DNA of 18,638 nucleotides from Patescibacteria group bacterium (GCA_030917725.1 JAUPUE010000038.1:1-18638); one strand, 5' to 3'; positions 1 to 7,407 are shown, numbered from the stretch's first letter. Translations and numbers: made by a program. The notes: generated by a model from the sequence alone, not told the origin.

Positions 1-2
1 CA

Positions 3-158
3 ACAATCAAAGAGCTCATCATGAAAGGTGCGACGGGTGATGCTATCGAAGCACAAGGAAAGAGTGAAGGCATGATGACGATGCTCGAAGACGGTGTATT
101 CAAAGCAGCACAAGGCATCACAACACTCGAAGAAGTGTTGCGTGTGGTTACTGAATAG
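3..158 (+). CDS. pilB: Type IV pilus / type II secretion assembly ATPase PilB (GspE), C-terminal end
   Basis: The window opens inside this gene; only the last 51 codons are present, ending in TAG at 156-158. The visible protein has the typical GspE/PilB C-terminus: a segment reading LIMKGATGDAIEAQ, then GMMTMLEDGVFKAAQGITTL, then EEVLRVV. In this family the GMxTLxxDGxxKxxxGxTTxEEV block is the last conserved element of the hexameric ATPase that powers pilin polymerisation at the cytoplasmic face of the inner membrane. The next same-strand gene is pilC, the membrane partner of PilB, which supports the call; the two are now separated by an inserted reverse-strand gene and repeats at 159-620. 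PilT would be the alternative, but the EEVLRV ending before the pilC and minor pilin genes fits PilB better. Confidence 0.85.
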   Translation, partial: TIKELIMKGATGDAIEAQGKSEGMMTMLEDGVFKAAQGITTLEEVLRVVTE

Positions 159-195
159 AGCTTTTAGCTTTTAACTTTTGGCTTCTGGCTTTAGA
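159..195. repeat. Degenerate heptamer array, left arm of inverted pair
   Basis: This 37-bp tract begins at the first base after the pilB stop codon. It is built of five consecutive 7-bp units of consensus RRCTTYT (for example agctttt and ggcttct). It matches the reverse complement of 584-620 at 29 of 37 positions, and all eight differences are transitions. The last codons and the stop of the four-helix-bundle gene lie within it. Confidence 0.8.
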
Positions 196-551
196 TTCAG
201 TTTCTGAATCATTGATTTGAGCATCTTGATGATTTGAAGGATGAGGTCTTCGACTATGAAGAGATCTTTTTCTTGTACCCAACCAAATTGTTTTGCAATG
301 TGAGCTTGTGTCTCGACCTCTACTGCCGAACCGAGAGCAATTCTTAGAAAATTCACATAATCTTTACGGGTTCCACGATATCTCCCCTCGGCGATGTTTG
401 AAGCTATCGAAATACTCGCCCGACGCATTTGAGAAATAAGGCCGTAGCGCTCATCGGGAGGGAAATTTTTGGTGAGTTTATAAATGGCCAATGTTAATTC
501 CACTGATTTTTGCCAGACGATGAGATCCTTATGGGATTGAATGATTGTCAT
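171..551 (-). CDS. Four-helix-bundle protein (S23 / 23S rRNA intervening-sequence protein family)
   Basis: The product is 126 aa, close to the usual 115-130 aa of this family. Family signatures are visible: the N-terminal HKDLIVWQKSVELTLAIYKLT helix, the central QMRRASISIASNIAEG segment, YVNFLRIALGSAVEVETQ, and a last amphipathic helix. These proteins form pentameric, positively charged four-helix bundles. They were first seen in intervening sequences of Leptospira 23S rRNA and are related to bAvd, the accessory protein of diversity-generating retroelements; the molecular role of the stand-alone forms is not established. The gene runs against the pil genes and fills the pilB-pilC gap. Its last seven residues are encoded by the left heptamer array. 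A -10-like TAGAAT lies 6 bp before the ATG, so the message is probably leaderless. There is no reverse transcriptase here, so I do not call it a DGR component. Confidence 0.85.
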   Translation of the reverse strand: MTIIQSHKDLIVWQKSVELTLAIYKLTKNFPPDERYGLISQMRRASISIASNIAEGRYRGTRKDYVNFLRIALGSAVEVETQAHIAKQFGWVQEKDLFIVEDLILQIIKMLKSMIQKLNLKPEAKS

Positions 552-557
552 GCATCT

Positions 558-563
558 ATTCTA
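558..563 (-). promoter_or_regulatory. -10 box of the four-helix-bundle gene
   Basis: Read on the reverse strand, TAGAAT is followed by 6 bp and then the ATG at 551. That spacing puts transcription start at or next to the start codon. No convincing -35 is seen. Confidence 0.5.
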
Positions 564-583
564 AGAAAAGGAGTTAAAATGTA

Positions 584-620
584 TCTAAAGCTAAAAGTTA
601 GAAGCCAAAAGCCAAAAGCT
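584..620. repeat. Degenerate heptamer array, right arm of inverted pair
   Basis: The reverse complement of this 37-bp tract is again five 7-bp RRCTTYT-like units, in a different order from the left arm. It is the inverted partner of 159-195 and ends 2 bp before the extended -10 of pilC. Confidence 0.8.
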
Positions 621-621
621 T

Positions 622-629
622 GGTATACT
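622..629 (+). promoter_or_regulatory. -10 region of pilC
   Basis: TATACT at 624-629 lies 7 bp before the pilC ATG, implying a leaderless or nearly leaderless transcript. The -35 position falls inside the right heptamer array. Confidence 0.5.
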
Positions 630-636
630 TTTACCA

Positions 637-1845
637 ATGAAGTTCTCGTATAAATCAGTCGCATCAAGCGGCGAGGTGGAAGAGGGGATCCGCGAAGCGG
701 ATGATCAATTCGCGCTTGCGCGCGATCTCAAAACAGAAGGGAAGACGCTCATCACTGCTGAAGAATCCAATAAGGAAAGCGTGGGTTCGCGTTTCAATAT
801 CTCATTTGGTGGTGTAAAGCTCGCTGACAAGATCACTTTTGCCAAGAACCTTGGGGCGATGGTCGACGCGGGTCTTGCGCTTTCGCGTGCACTCAGTGTC
901 ATGGAGCGTCAGACGAAGAGCAAAAAATTCAAGAAGATTCTTGTTGCTCTGAGCGCCTATGTCGAAAAAGGTTCGGCGCTTTCAGAAGCGCTCGCGAAGT
1001 TTCCTGAGACATTCTCGCCGCTGTTTGTGTCGATGGTCCGTGCGGGTGAAGAGTCAGGTAAGCTTGGCGATTCGCTCCGTATCGTTGCAGAGCAGATGGA
1101 CCGCAGTTACGCGCTCCGTCGAAAAATTCGCGGTGCGATGATGTACCCGGCTATTATCCTCTCGGTGATGGTGATTATCGGTATCCTCATGCTTATGTTT
1201 GTCGTGCCAACGCTCACCGCGACGTTCGTCGAGCTCAACGTCGAACTGCCTGCAACGACACAACTTGTTATCTCGTCGAGTGATTTACTTACTGCAAATC
1301 CGATTGCTGTTATCGCAGGAATTATCCTGCTCATTCTTGGTGCCATCATGCTCTCGCGCACGCACAGAGGTAAGCGGGGATTCGAGTTCGTTATGCTCCG
1401 CATGCCAATCATCGGCAACTTGGTCAAAGAAACCAATGCCGCACGCATGTCGCGTACATTCTCATCACTCCTTTCGTCGGGAGTTGATATGGTTGCGGCC
1501 ATGTCGATAACGGGGGATGTCCTTCAAAATTCATACTATAAAGAAGCATTGGTTGAAGCTGAGCAGGAGATTCAGAAAGGCGCTTCGGTCTCAGCCGTTT
1601 TTTCACGCTACGATCGCCTTTTTCCACCGATGGTGAACGAGATGATAGCGGTGGGTGAAGAGACCGGAAAGCTCCCGGCGATGCTTCTCCAAATTGCGGT
1701 CTTCTTCGAGAGTGAGGTCGATCAGAAGACAAAAGACATGTCGACGATCATCGAACCATTCCTCATGGTCATCATTGGTGCCGCGGTCGGATTCTTTGCG
1801 GTCTCCATGATTACGCCGATTTATTCGCTCTCAAGCGGTATTTAG
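637..1845 (+). CDS. pilC: Type IV pilus inner-membrane platform protein PilC (GspF family)
   Basis: The product is 402 aa, the family's usual size. It has the duplicated T2SF domain: repeat one around residues 65-190 (FAKNLGAMVDAGLALSRAL, then VRAGEESGKLGDSL) and repeat two around 270-395 (SRTFSSLLSSGVDMVAAM, then IAVGEETGKLPAML). Hydrophobic membrane segments lie near residues 168-192, 222-240 and 372-395. The short N-terminal part (MKFSYKSVASSGEVEEG) is the usual PilC start. PilC is the membrane platform on which PilB drives pilin polymerisation, and in naturally competent bacteria it is needed for the DNA-uptake pilus. The gene lacks an SD and has a -10-like element just before the ATG. 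It is followed after 3 bp by the first minor pilin gene, so 637-5673 is probably one operon. Confidence 0.93.
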   Translation: MKFSYKSVASSGEVEEGIREADDQFALARDLKTEGKTLITAEESNKESVGSRFNISFGGVKLADKITFAKNLGAMVDAGLALSRALSVMERQTKSKKFKKILVALSAYVEKGSALSEALAKFPETFSPLFVSMVRAGEESGKLGDSLRIVAEQMDRSYALRRKIRGAMMYPAIILSVMVIIGILMLMFVVPTLTATFVELNVELPATTQLVISSSDLLTANPIAVIAGIILLILGAIMLSRTHRGKRGFEFVMLRMPIIGNLVKETNAARMSRTFSSLLSSGVDMVAAMSITGDVLQNSYYKEALVEAEQEIQKGASVSAVFSRYDRLFPPMVNEMIAVGEETGKLPAMLLQIAVFFESEVDQKTKDMSTIIEPFLMVIIGAAVGFFAVSMITPIYSLSSGI

Positions 1846-1848
1846 ACT

Positions 1849-3594
1849 ATGAGCATCGCTCACTCTCGTAGGGGAGCAACACTCATCGACGCGGTCGTGG
1901 GTACGGCGCTCATGTTGCTCATTTTCATCGGTCTTTTTGGTGTTATTCGTCTTGCGGTGGTGTCGGTTGGGTTAGGAAAAGCAAAGACTGGCGCAATTGC
2001 ACTCGCTAATGAGCAGATTGAATACATACGAAGTCTTCCGTACAACAGCGTTGCGGTGTTGGGCGGCATTCCTGCAGGTTCTATTCCACCCGAAGAAAGT
2101 ATCTCTCTTAACAATATTGTTTACACACGACGCACATTTGTTCAATTTATCGATCATGCCGCGGACGGTACGGGTCCCTCGGACACCAATGGAATCCAGG
2201 CGGATTTTAAAATCGCTAAGGTAAGTGTTTCGTGGCAATTTCGCGGTAGCGAACGTGATGTGGCACTCATAACAAACGTCGTTCCAAAAGGCATTGAGAC
2301 GTTGGATGGGGGAGGAACACTTGTGGTGAATGTTGTTGATGCCGGAGGTGCACCGGTATCCAATGCGGAGATAACAATAACGAATACCGTCGTGTCGCCG
2401 AACATCAGTATCTCAACGTTTTCAAGTAACGATGGCGTTGCGTATTTCCCTGGCGCGCCGACATCAACTGCGTATCAGATTGAAACGACGAAAGCCGGAT
2501 ATAGCACCGACCGCACCTATCTGGCTTCGCCGTCGAACCCAAACCCTATGCCGGGGACGCTCACGGTTGTTGGTGACACGATTACGTCGTCGACGTTTCG
2601 CATTGATGAGCTCTCTGACATCACACTCCGTTCATTTGATGAAATGCGTTCGGCAACGTGGACAGATACATTTGCTGATGCATCTCTGATTGAGGAGCTT
2701 CAGAACACGAGCGTGTTGGGAGGGGAGATTATTCTTGCAGGGGCTCCGGGGACGTATTCATCGAGCGGTTCTGTAACAGCTACGTCGGTTGCACCTGTGT
2801 ACCTTAAGACGTGGGGTGAGCTCTCGTTTGATACCGTCACTTCGGCGAGCACAACGGTTGATGTTTCGGTATTTGCTGTAACGGCAACATCATCGTCACT
2901 CGTTCCTGATGTTGATCTTCCGGGTAACGCCTCAGGCTTTGCATCTTCTCCGGTTGATCTCTCCGGTTTATTAGCAGAAGAGTATCCTGCGCTTGCACTT
3001 GTCGGCAACCTTGCGACGAACGATTCACTGATGACGCCGGCACTTCGTTCGTGGATGATTACATACATCGAAGGTCCGATTCCACGCCCGACAACTTCGT
3101 TTATCATGCAGGGTGCAAAGACAGTCGGTACCGACGGGGGAGGAGCGCCTATCTACAAATACACCGATTCGTACACCACCGGAGTTGACGGTACGCTCGC
3201 GATCGACGATGTTGAGTGGGACACCTACCTCATCACCAAAGGAGTGGCGGAAAGTGGCCTTTCGGTTGTTGAGGCTTGTCCGTTCCAGCCATTTGGGCTC
3301 AATCCAGCAATCTCACAAATTGTAGATTTTATCTTTGCACCTGCGACCACTCACTCGCTTCTTGTCTATGTTACGAACGATCAGAACGTTCCACTCGAGA
3401 ATGCGTCGGTGAGGCTGACGAGAACGGGGTATGATGAAACTATAGACTCATCGGCATGCGGACAGTCGTTTTTCAGAGGTTTGTCGGCAACCACCTACAC
3501 GCTTGATGTGTCCGCCACCGGATTTACGACACAAAACATCGCAGGGCTTTCGGTCTCGGGTGCAACAACGTATTCGGTCCTCCTCAATCCATAG
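1849..3594 (+). CDS. Large minor pilin-like protein, PilV-type, with carboxypeptidase-regulatory-like (Ig-fold) domains
   Basis: The 581-aa product begins with a class III (prepilin) signal: a short basic leader ending RRG, then ATLIDAVVGTALMLLIFIG, which forms the hydrophobic stalk helix. Position +5 after the cleavage glycine is Asp instead of the usual Glu. A typical minor-pilin segment follows (AIALANEQIEYIRSLPYN). Around residues 154-225 (LVVNVVDAGGAPVSNAEITI to AGYS) and 499-581 (LLVYVTNDQNVPLENASVRL to the end) are two modules resembling carboxypeptidase regulatory-like beta-sandwiches. The middle, about 250-400, is Ser/Thr-rich and probably also beta. It is far larger than E. coli or Pseudomonas PilV, so it may be a surface-exposed tip or adhesive subunit; that role is inference. 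It starts 3 bp after pilC (TAG-ACT-ATG) without an SD. Confidence 0.8.
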   Translation: MSIAHSRRGATLIDAVVGTALMLLIFIGLFGVIRLAVVSVGLGKAKTGAIALANEQIEYIRSLPYNSVAVLGGIPAGSIPPEESISLNNIVYTRRTFVQFIDHAADGTGPSDTNGIQADFKIAKVSVSWQFRGSERDVALITNVVPKGIETLDGGGTLVVNVVDAGGAPVSNAEITITNTVVSPNISISTFSSNDGVAYFPGAPTSTAYQIETTKAGYSTDRTYLASPSNPNPMPGTLTVVGDTITSSTFRIDELSDITLRSFDEMRSATWTDTFADASLIEELQNTSVLGGEIILAGAPGTYSSSGSVTATSVAPVYLKTWGELSFDTVTSASTTVDVSVFAVTATSSSLVPDVDLPGNASGFASSPVDLSGLLAEEYPALALVGNLATNDSLMTPALRSWMITYIEGPIPRPTTSFIMQGAKTVGTDGGGAPIYKYTDSYTTGVDGTLAIDDVEWDTYLITKGVAESGLSVVEACPFQPFGLNPAISQIVDFIFAPATTHSLLVYVTNDQNVPLENASVRLTRTGYDETIDSSACGQSFFRGLSATTYTLDVSATGFTTQNIAGLSVSGATTYSVLLNP

Positions 3595-3597
3595 ACT

Positions 3598-4206
3598 ATG
3601 TATTTCACAACGAACAACCACCGAGGCTTTACCCTTATCGAGGCAATCACCACGCTCGCTATTTTTATGATTATTAGCACGGCGGTTGTGAGTTCGATTA
3701 TTATGCTGTACCGCGGAAATCGATATGCGATGGAGCAGGCAATTGCCGTCGAGAACGCGCGCCGCGGTGTCGAGCAGATGGTCCGCGACATTCGCGAAGC
3801 ACGATATTCGGAGACGGGTGCCTATCCCATCATTACAATCGGATCGACAACTGTTGCAATCTATACTGACCTGGATAGAGATAACGATGCTGAGCTTGTC
3901 CGCTTCTATCTCGATGGGACGTCGTTCAAAAAATCAATCACGAATCCGACGGGCTCACCTGCGGTCTACAATGAAGCCAACGGAATAGTGAGCGTTGTTT
4001 CGGAAAATGTGCGCAACGTTGAGCAAAATATGCCCATTTTTGAATACTTCAACAGTACAGGTACAGAGCTCACGTCGTATACGAACGTTACTCCAGCAGT
4101 TTTTGTGAAGGTGAGTCTCGTCGTCAACGTGAACCCCGAGACGTTGCCGAATGAATATGTCCTTCGTTCGAGCGCCGCAATCCGTAACCTAAAAATCAAT
4201 CTCTAG
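3598..4206 (+). CDS. Minor pilin, PilW/GspJ-like
   Basis: The 202-aa product has a textbook prepilin N-terminus: a short leader ending HRG, then FTLIEAITTLAIFMIISTAVV with the invariant Glu at +5. A helix follows with the PilW/GspJ-like pattern (AVENARRGVEQMVRDIREARYSETGAYPI), then a beta-rich C-terminal half with the TVAIYTDLDRDND segment common in PilW-like proteins. It would be cleaved and N-methylated by a prepilin peptidase (PilD, not in this window) and join the priming complex of the pilus. It starts with the same TAG-ACT-ATG junction as the gene before it (3 bp gap) and ends 3 bp before the next ATG, so it belongs to the pil operon. Assignment to PilW rather than GspJ rests on order and size only. 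Confidence 0.82.
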   Translation: MYFTTNNHRGFTLIEAITTLAIFMIISTAVVSSIIMLYRGNRYAMEQAIAVENARRGVEQMVRDIREARYSETGAYPIITIGSTTVAIYTDLDRDNDAELVRFYLDGTSFKKSITNPTGSPAVYNEANGIVSVVSENVRNVEQNMPIFEYFNSTGTELTSYTNVTPAVFVKVSLVVNVNPETLPNEYVLRSSAAIRNLKINL

Positions 4207-4283
4207 AACATGAAACATGAATCATTAAACAGAAAGCATACGAAGAATCCCATGGTTCATGATTCACGTTCCATGTTTCGTGC
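4207..4283. repeat. Heptamer-phased inverted repeat over the start of the PilX-like gene
   Basis: From 4207 the sequence runs in 7-bp units: first aacatga twice with variants after it, then from 4256 units such as ttcatga and tccatgt in the same 7-bp phase. Arm 4207-4228 matches the reverse complement of 4256-4277 at 19 of 22 positions, with a 27-bp loop. The element starts at the first base after the previous stop codon and contains three in-frame ATGs (4210, 4252, 4273). Confidence 0.75.
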
Positions 4284-5673
4284 CGGTGGTTACATCGTCA
4301 TCTCGGTTGTCGTGTTTGGCACGGTGTTTCTCACAATCCTCGGTGGACTTGTGGGGTTTGTTTTTCTTCAGACCAAGAGCCAAGTTAAGAAAGAAACTCG
4401 CGAGCGAGCACTCCAGATTGCAGAGGCGGGTGTCGATTATTACAAATGGCGTCTCGCGCATTTCCCAAATGATCTTACAAACGGAACAGGACAAGCGGGA
4501 CCATATCAAGTTTCATACAGCGACCCCGAGAGCGGTGTTGTTGGTACATTCGAACTCGACCTTGATAGTGAAGAATTCTGTGGGCAGACAAGTACCGTCT
4601 CAATCACCTCAACAGGATGGACGGATGAGGATCCAACACTGCGCCGGACGGTGTATGCCCGCTACGCACGGCCGTCGGTTGCGTCCTACGCATACATCAT
4701 CAACAGCAACGTGTGGGCTGGTTCCGATCGTCAAATCAGTGGTAATTATCACAGTAATGGTGGTATTCGTATGGACGGAACCAACGACTCGCTTGTAACG
4801 AGTGCCGTCTCAACATGGTCGTGCACGAGTTCATTTGGGTGTAGTCCGACCGCCACAACAGCAGGAGTCTTTGGTTCAGGGTCGGGGAGTGCTCTGTGGC
4901 AGTACCCGCTTCCACAGGTGGACTTTGCCGGTATCACGACGGATCTTGCTCAGATCAAAGCACTCGCTGTTTCGCAGGGTTTGTATATCAATGAGACAAG
5001 TAACTCTGACCAGCGCGGCATGCGTATACGATTCAATGGCAATGGCACCATCACACGTTGGCGAGTAACTGGTACATCTGCTGTTGATGCACAGCATGTT
5101 GATACTGGTACGCAATGGCACAGCGACTATCACACGATTACGAGCACACAAAATCAAACAACGGTTACCATTCCTGAGGATTGCCCGGTCATCTTTGTTG
5201 AAGCAAAGACGTGGATTGAAGGAGTCGTCGATCAAAAAGTAATTATTGCCGCAGATGAAATTATAAGCCCGTCCGCACGCGCCGATGTCATTTTGAACGG
5301 CAACATAACGTATGCCGACAATAATGGTGCAGATGGTCTCACGGTTATCGCGGACCGATCCATCCTCATTCCGTTCAACTCCCCAAGCACCATGAGCCTC
5401 AGTGGTATCTTCATTGCACAGAACGGTTACTTTGGACGTAATTATTATCCATCATCAGAAGGTGCAAACTATCTTCGCACCTTGCTTACCGTGAACGGTA
5501 CGATCGTCTCCAATGCGCGTGAAGGTACCAAGTGGACGTCGGGCTCGAACGTTGTGTCGGGATACCAGAACCGTGTGAATATTTATGACTCGGATCTTGT
5601 TACATCACCACCGCCACTCACACCAACAATATCGGATGAGTTTACGTTCCTTGAATGGGAAGAAGTTGAATAA
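4210..5673 (+). CDS. PilX-like large minor pilin / pilus assembly protein
   Basis: The product is 487 aa from ATG 4210, or 466 aa from ATG 4273. A hydrophobic pilin-like helix (GGYIVISVVVFGTVFLTILG, then GLVGFVFLQTKS) lies near residues 25-55, followed by ERALQIAEAGVDYYKWRL, the pattern seen in PilX-type minor pilins. The remainder is Ser/Thr/Gly-rich and probably beta-structured (VWAGSDRQISGNYHSNGGI; VIIAADEIISPSARADVILNG; TVIADRSILIPF), resembling repeat-like polymer-forming or beta-helix surface domains; that part I cannot name. The first 21 residues are encoded by a heptamer-phased inverted repeat and look unlike a leader, so the original start may be MFRAGG at 4273. It is the last gene of the pil operon, and its stop is followed by no clear terminator. 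Confidence 0.72.
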   Translation: MKHESLNRKHTKNPMVHDSRSMFRAGGYIVISVVVFGTVFLTILGGLVGFVFLQTKSQVKKETRERALQIAEAGVDYYKWRLAHFPNDLTNGTGQAGPYQVSYSDPESGVVGTFELDLDSEEFCGQTSTVSITSTGWTDEDPTLRRTVYARYARPSVASYAYIINSNVWAGSDRQISGNYHSNGGIRMDGTNDSLVTSAVSTWSCTSSFGCSPTATTAGVFGSGSGSALWQYPLPQVDFAGITTDLAQIKALAVSQGLYINETSNSDQRGMRIRFNGNGTITRWRVTGTSAVDAQHVDTGTQWHSDYHTITSTQNQTTVTIPEDCPVIFVEAKTWIEGVVDQKVIIAADEIISPSARADVILNGNITYADNNGADGLTVIADRSILIPFNSPSTMSLSGIFIAQNGYFGRNYYPSSEGANYLRTLLTVNGTIVSNAREGTKWTSGSNVVSGYQNRVNIYDSDLVTSPPPLTPTISDEFTFLEWEEVE

Positions 5674-5687
5674 GAGGGAATCACATC

Positions 5688-5721
5688 ATCTGTTGACAGA
5701 TTCATCTAGAATTGTCATAGT
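5688..5721 (+). promoter_or_regulatory. Promoter of the 5822 gene with overlapping dyad
   Basis: TTGACA (5693-5698), a 17-bp spacer and CATAGT (5716-5721) form a good sigma70-type promoter, giving a start near 5728 and a leader of about 95 nt. ATCTGT-TG-ACAGAT (5688-5701) is a perfect dyad laid over the -35 box and could be an operator. In the leader, TCACC-ATTCC-GGTGA at 5761-5775 can form a hairpin. Confidence 0.65.
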
Positions 5722-5821
5722 GCCCGCGGATGTATCTTAAGACCGCTACGTTCTGGTAACTCACCATTCCGGTGAAGCCGCGAATTCTATATTAGGAAGA
5801 ACAGTCAAAAGGAGAACGACG

Positions 5822-6454
5822 ATGACACCAAGTATTCAATTTGCAAGCGGATTTCAGATTGCCATACTCGCCGATCGCATTGCCTCTGCAATGCGCACTG
5901 CGGGGTTTCCCAAGGATCTCTTCCAGGAGGTGTTGGACCACCAGCCCGATCTCCTGACACCTGAGCTCCTGGAGGTTGTCCGCAAGCACGTCGAGGGGGG
6001 AAATCCCATGATCATCCATCGGGTTCGGGTTGAGCGCACTCGAAGCAAGAGTGCATCCCTCCTCGCAATCGGTGGAATACAGCACGTGGACAACAAAGTC
6101 CTCGCTTCGGCGCCAACCGGTGAGGATGAAGATGTAGACGTTTACATCTTCAAGCCGGGACCCGAGTGCTACACCGAAGGTCGCATTAGCTGTGAGGAGG
6201 TAGAGCGTCAGTACGAGCGATACCATCTTAAGCCTGATCTCCAGGCCGTAGCAGCGCTACATGAAGAAGATCCTTCCTGGTCGGCGAGGAATCCCCACGC
6301 AATGCAGTGGCATGACGGCGAGCACTACTGCTTCGCGAGCTTCGGGGAGGCGTGCGGTAGGCGTCGTATCAACGTGAACCGCTACGTCCACGTGTGGGAC
6401 AATCACTGGTCCTTCGCGGGTGTTCGCAAGAACCCCTCGTCGGTAAGCTCCTAA
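5822..6454 (+). CDS. Hypothetical protein (SD-led stand-alone gene; CFASF...FAGVRK tail)
   Basis: The 210-aa product is not one I can assign a function. The start at 5822 is fixed by the AAGGAG SD in the leader. No signal peptide or membrane segment is seen. The N-terminal third is helical (FQIAILADRIASAMRTAGF; ELLEVVRKHVEGG). A middle part reads RVRVERTRSKSASLLAIGG, then an acidic stretch (GEDEDVDVYIFK). The end is Trp/His/Tyr-rich: MQWHDGEHYCFASF, then VHVWDNHWSFAGVRK. I recall tails with a W...CFA.F...W.FAGVRK pattern in other CPR hypothetical proteins, but this is unverified memory. The gene stands alone between its own promoter and terminator. Glu is encoded mostly by GAG, unlike nearby core genes, so it belongs to the same class as the genes at 10644 and 11076. 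Confidence 0.75.
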   Translation: MTPSIQFASGFQIAILADRIASAMRTAGFPKDLFQEVLDHQPDLLTPELLEVVRKHVEGGNPMIIHRVRVERTRSKSASLLAIGGIQHVDNKVLASAPTGEDEDVDVYIFKPGPECYTEGRISCEEVERQYERYHLKPDLQAVAALHEEDPSWSARNPHAMQWHDGEHYCFASFGEACGRRRINVNRYVHVWDNHWSFAGVRKNPSSVSS

Positions 6455-6492
6455 GGCCACATTCTTTGCAGAGGGCATACCGCCCAAAACAT

Positions 6493-6549
6493 CCATCGGT
6501 GTCTCGATGGGAGCCTCGCTTCGCCATACTGGCGGATGCGAGGCTTTTT
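6493..6549 (+). terminator. Rho-independent terminator of the 5822 gene
   Basis: GCCTCGC (6513-6519) pairs with GCGAGGC (6538-6544), with an inner CGCC/GGCG stem, followed by T5 at 6545-6549. A small hairpin CCATCG/CGATGG (6493-6510) sits just upstream. Confidence 0.9.
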
Positions 6550-6607
6550 CATACCTTAAAAGTCACTCCAGCCTTATTTTAAAAGGAATAAGTTGAAAGT
6601 TGCCACA

Positions 6608-6616
6608 TGCTACAAT
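6608..6616 (+). promoter_or_regulatory. Extended -10 promoter of tpiA-pgk
   Basis: TGC-TACAAT is a good extended -10 with no proper -35 at 17 bp. It predicts a start near 6623 and a leader of about 15 nt to the ATG at 6638, with no SD. Confidence 0.6.
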
Positions 6617-6637
6617 TGGGACATCTCTTTTCTTTAT

Positions 6638-7405
6638 ATGGCCCAAACCAAAAAACTCGTCATCGGTAACTGGAAGCTTTACATCGATTCGCCAAAAGAA
6701 GCGAAAGAACTCTATCGTGCCAGTCAGAACGCCGCTCGTGCCGCACGTCGCACACATGTTGTCGTTTGTCCTCAAACACCACTCCTCGGACTTTTTGCGT
6801 CAAACGTTTCTTCGTCGATTCGTCTCGGAGCACAAGACGCTTTTTGGGATGTAGAACCAAAGCACACCGGTGCATCGAGCGTGTACGCGCTCCGCAGTCT
6901 CGGTGTATCACACGTGATCCTCGGACACTCCGAGATGCGCGCAGCGGGGGAGACGAGCCACTTGGTGTCGCTCAAAACACAGACCGTCATCAAACACGGA
7001 TTGACTGCGGTCATCTGCGTCGGTGAGAACGAGCGTGACATGCGCGGTGGTTACCTCACGACGCTTGAGAGTCAGATTAGAGAATCGCTTACAGGCATCA
7101 CGCGTCCCAAGCTTGCGTCGGTCGTTATTGCATACGAACCTGTGTGGGCGATTGGAAAGTCGGCCGACCAAGCAATGACGCCATCAACGCTCCATGAGAC
7201 GACGCTCTTTATTAAAAAAATCTTGGTGAGCATGTACGGACGAAAGCCGGGCACCGCGGTCCGTGTGCTCTATGGCGGTTCGGTCGAGTCAAAGAACGCG
7301 GCGTCGCTCATGCAAGAGGGGACCGTCGACGGATTCCTCGTCGGTCATGCGAGCGTCGATGCAAAAGAATTCAAGGCAATAATCGCGTCAGTCGATAAAG
7401 CATAG
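6638..7405 (+). CDS. tpiA: Triosephosphate isomerase
   Basis: The 255-aa product has the full active site of this (beta/alpha)8 enzyme, which interconverts dihydroxyacetone phosphate and glyceraldehyde 3-phosphate. Visible are Asn11 and Lys13 in GNWK, His97 in ILGHSEMR, Glu167 in AYEPVWAIGK (the catalytic base and lid), and the phosphate loop LYGGSV near 211-216. The usual GHSERR is GHSEMR here, a mild change. I chose ATG 6638 because the upstream in-frame TTG at 6593 lies before the predicted promoter -10. pgk follows after only 2 bp, so the two lower-glycolysis genes form an operon, matching the fermentative core metabolism known for many CPR bacteria. Confidence 0.96.
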   Translation: MAQTKKLVIGNWKLYIDSPKEAKELYRASQNAARAARRTHVVVCPQTPLLGLFASNVSSSIRLGAQDAFWDVEPKHTGASSVYALRSLGVSHVILGHSEMRAAGETSHLVSLKTQTVIKHGLTAVICVGENERDMRGGYLTTLESQIRESLTGITRPKLASVVIAYEPVWAIGKSADQAMTPSTLHETTLFIKKILVSMYGRKPGTAVRVLYGGSVESKNAASLMQEGTVDGFLVGHASVDAKEFKAIIASVDKA

Positions 7406-7407
7406 GT

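Noticed and set aside
159..620. Insertion sequence or DGR cassette (inverted repeats around a bAvd-like protein)
   Set aside because: No transposase, reverse transcriptase, template repeat or clear target duplication is present; the inverted flanks are degenerate heptamer arrays. Kept as repeats plus an S23-type gene.
1054..1732. Reverse-strand open frames inside pilC and many similar frames elsewhere
   Set aside because: They are antisense or out-of-frame shadows of well-supported genes with low-complexity Arg/Ser-rich translations.
5674..5821. Terminator at the end of the pil operon
   Set aside because: The only dyad (5688-5701) has no T-tract and overlaps the next promoter.
6593..6637. 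Longer tpiA product from TTG 6593
   Set aside because: The extra codons contain the extended -10 promoter box, and MAQTKKLVIGNWK is the family's normal start.
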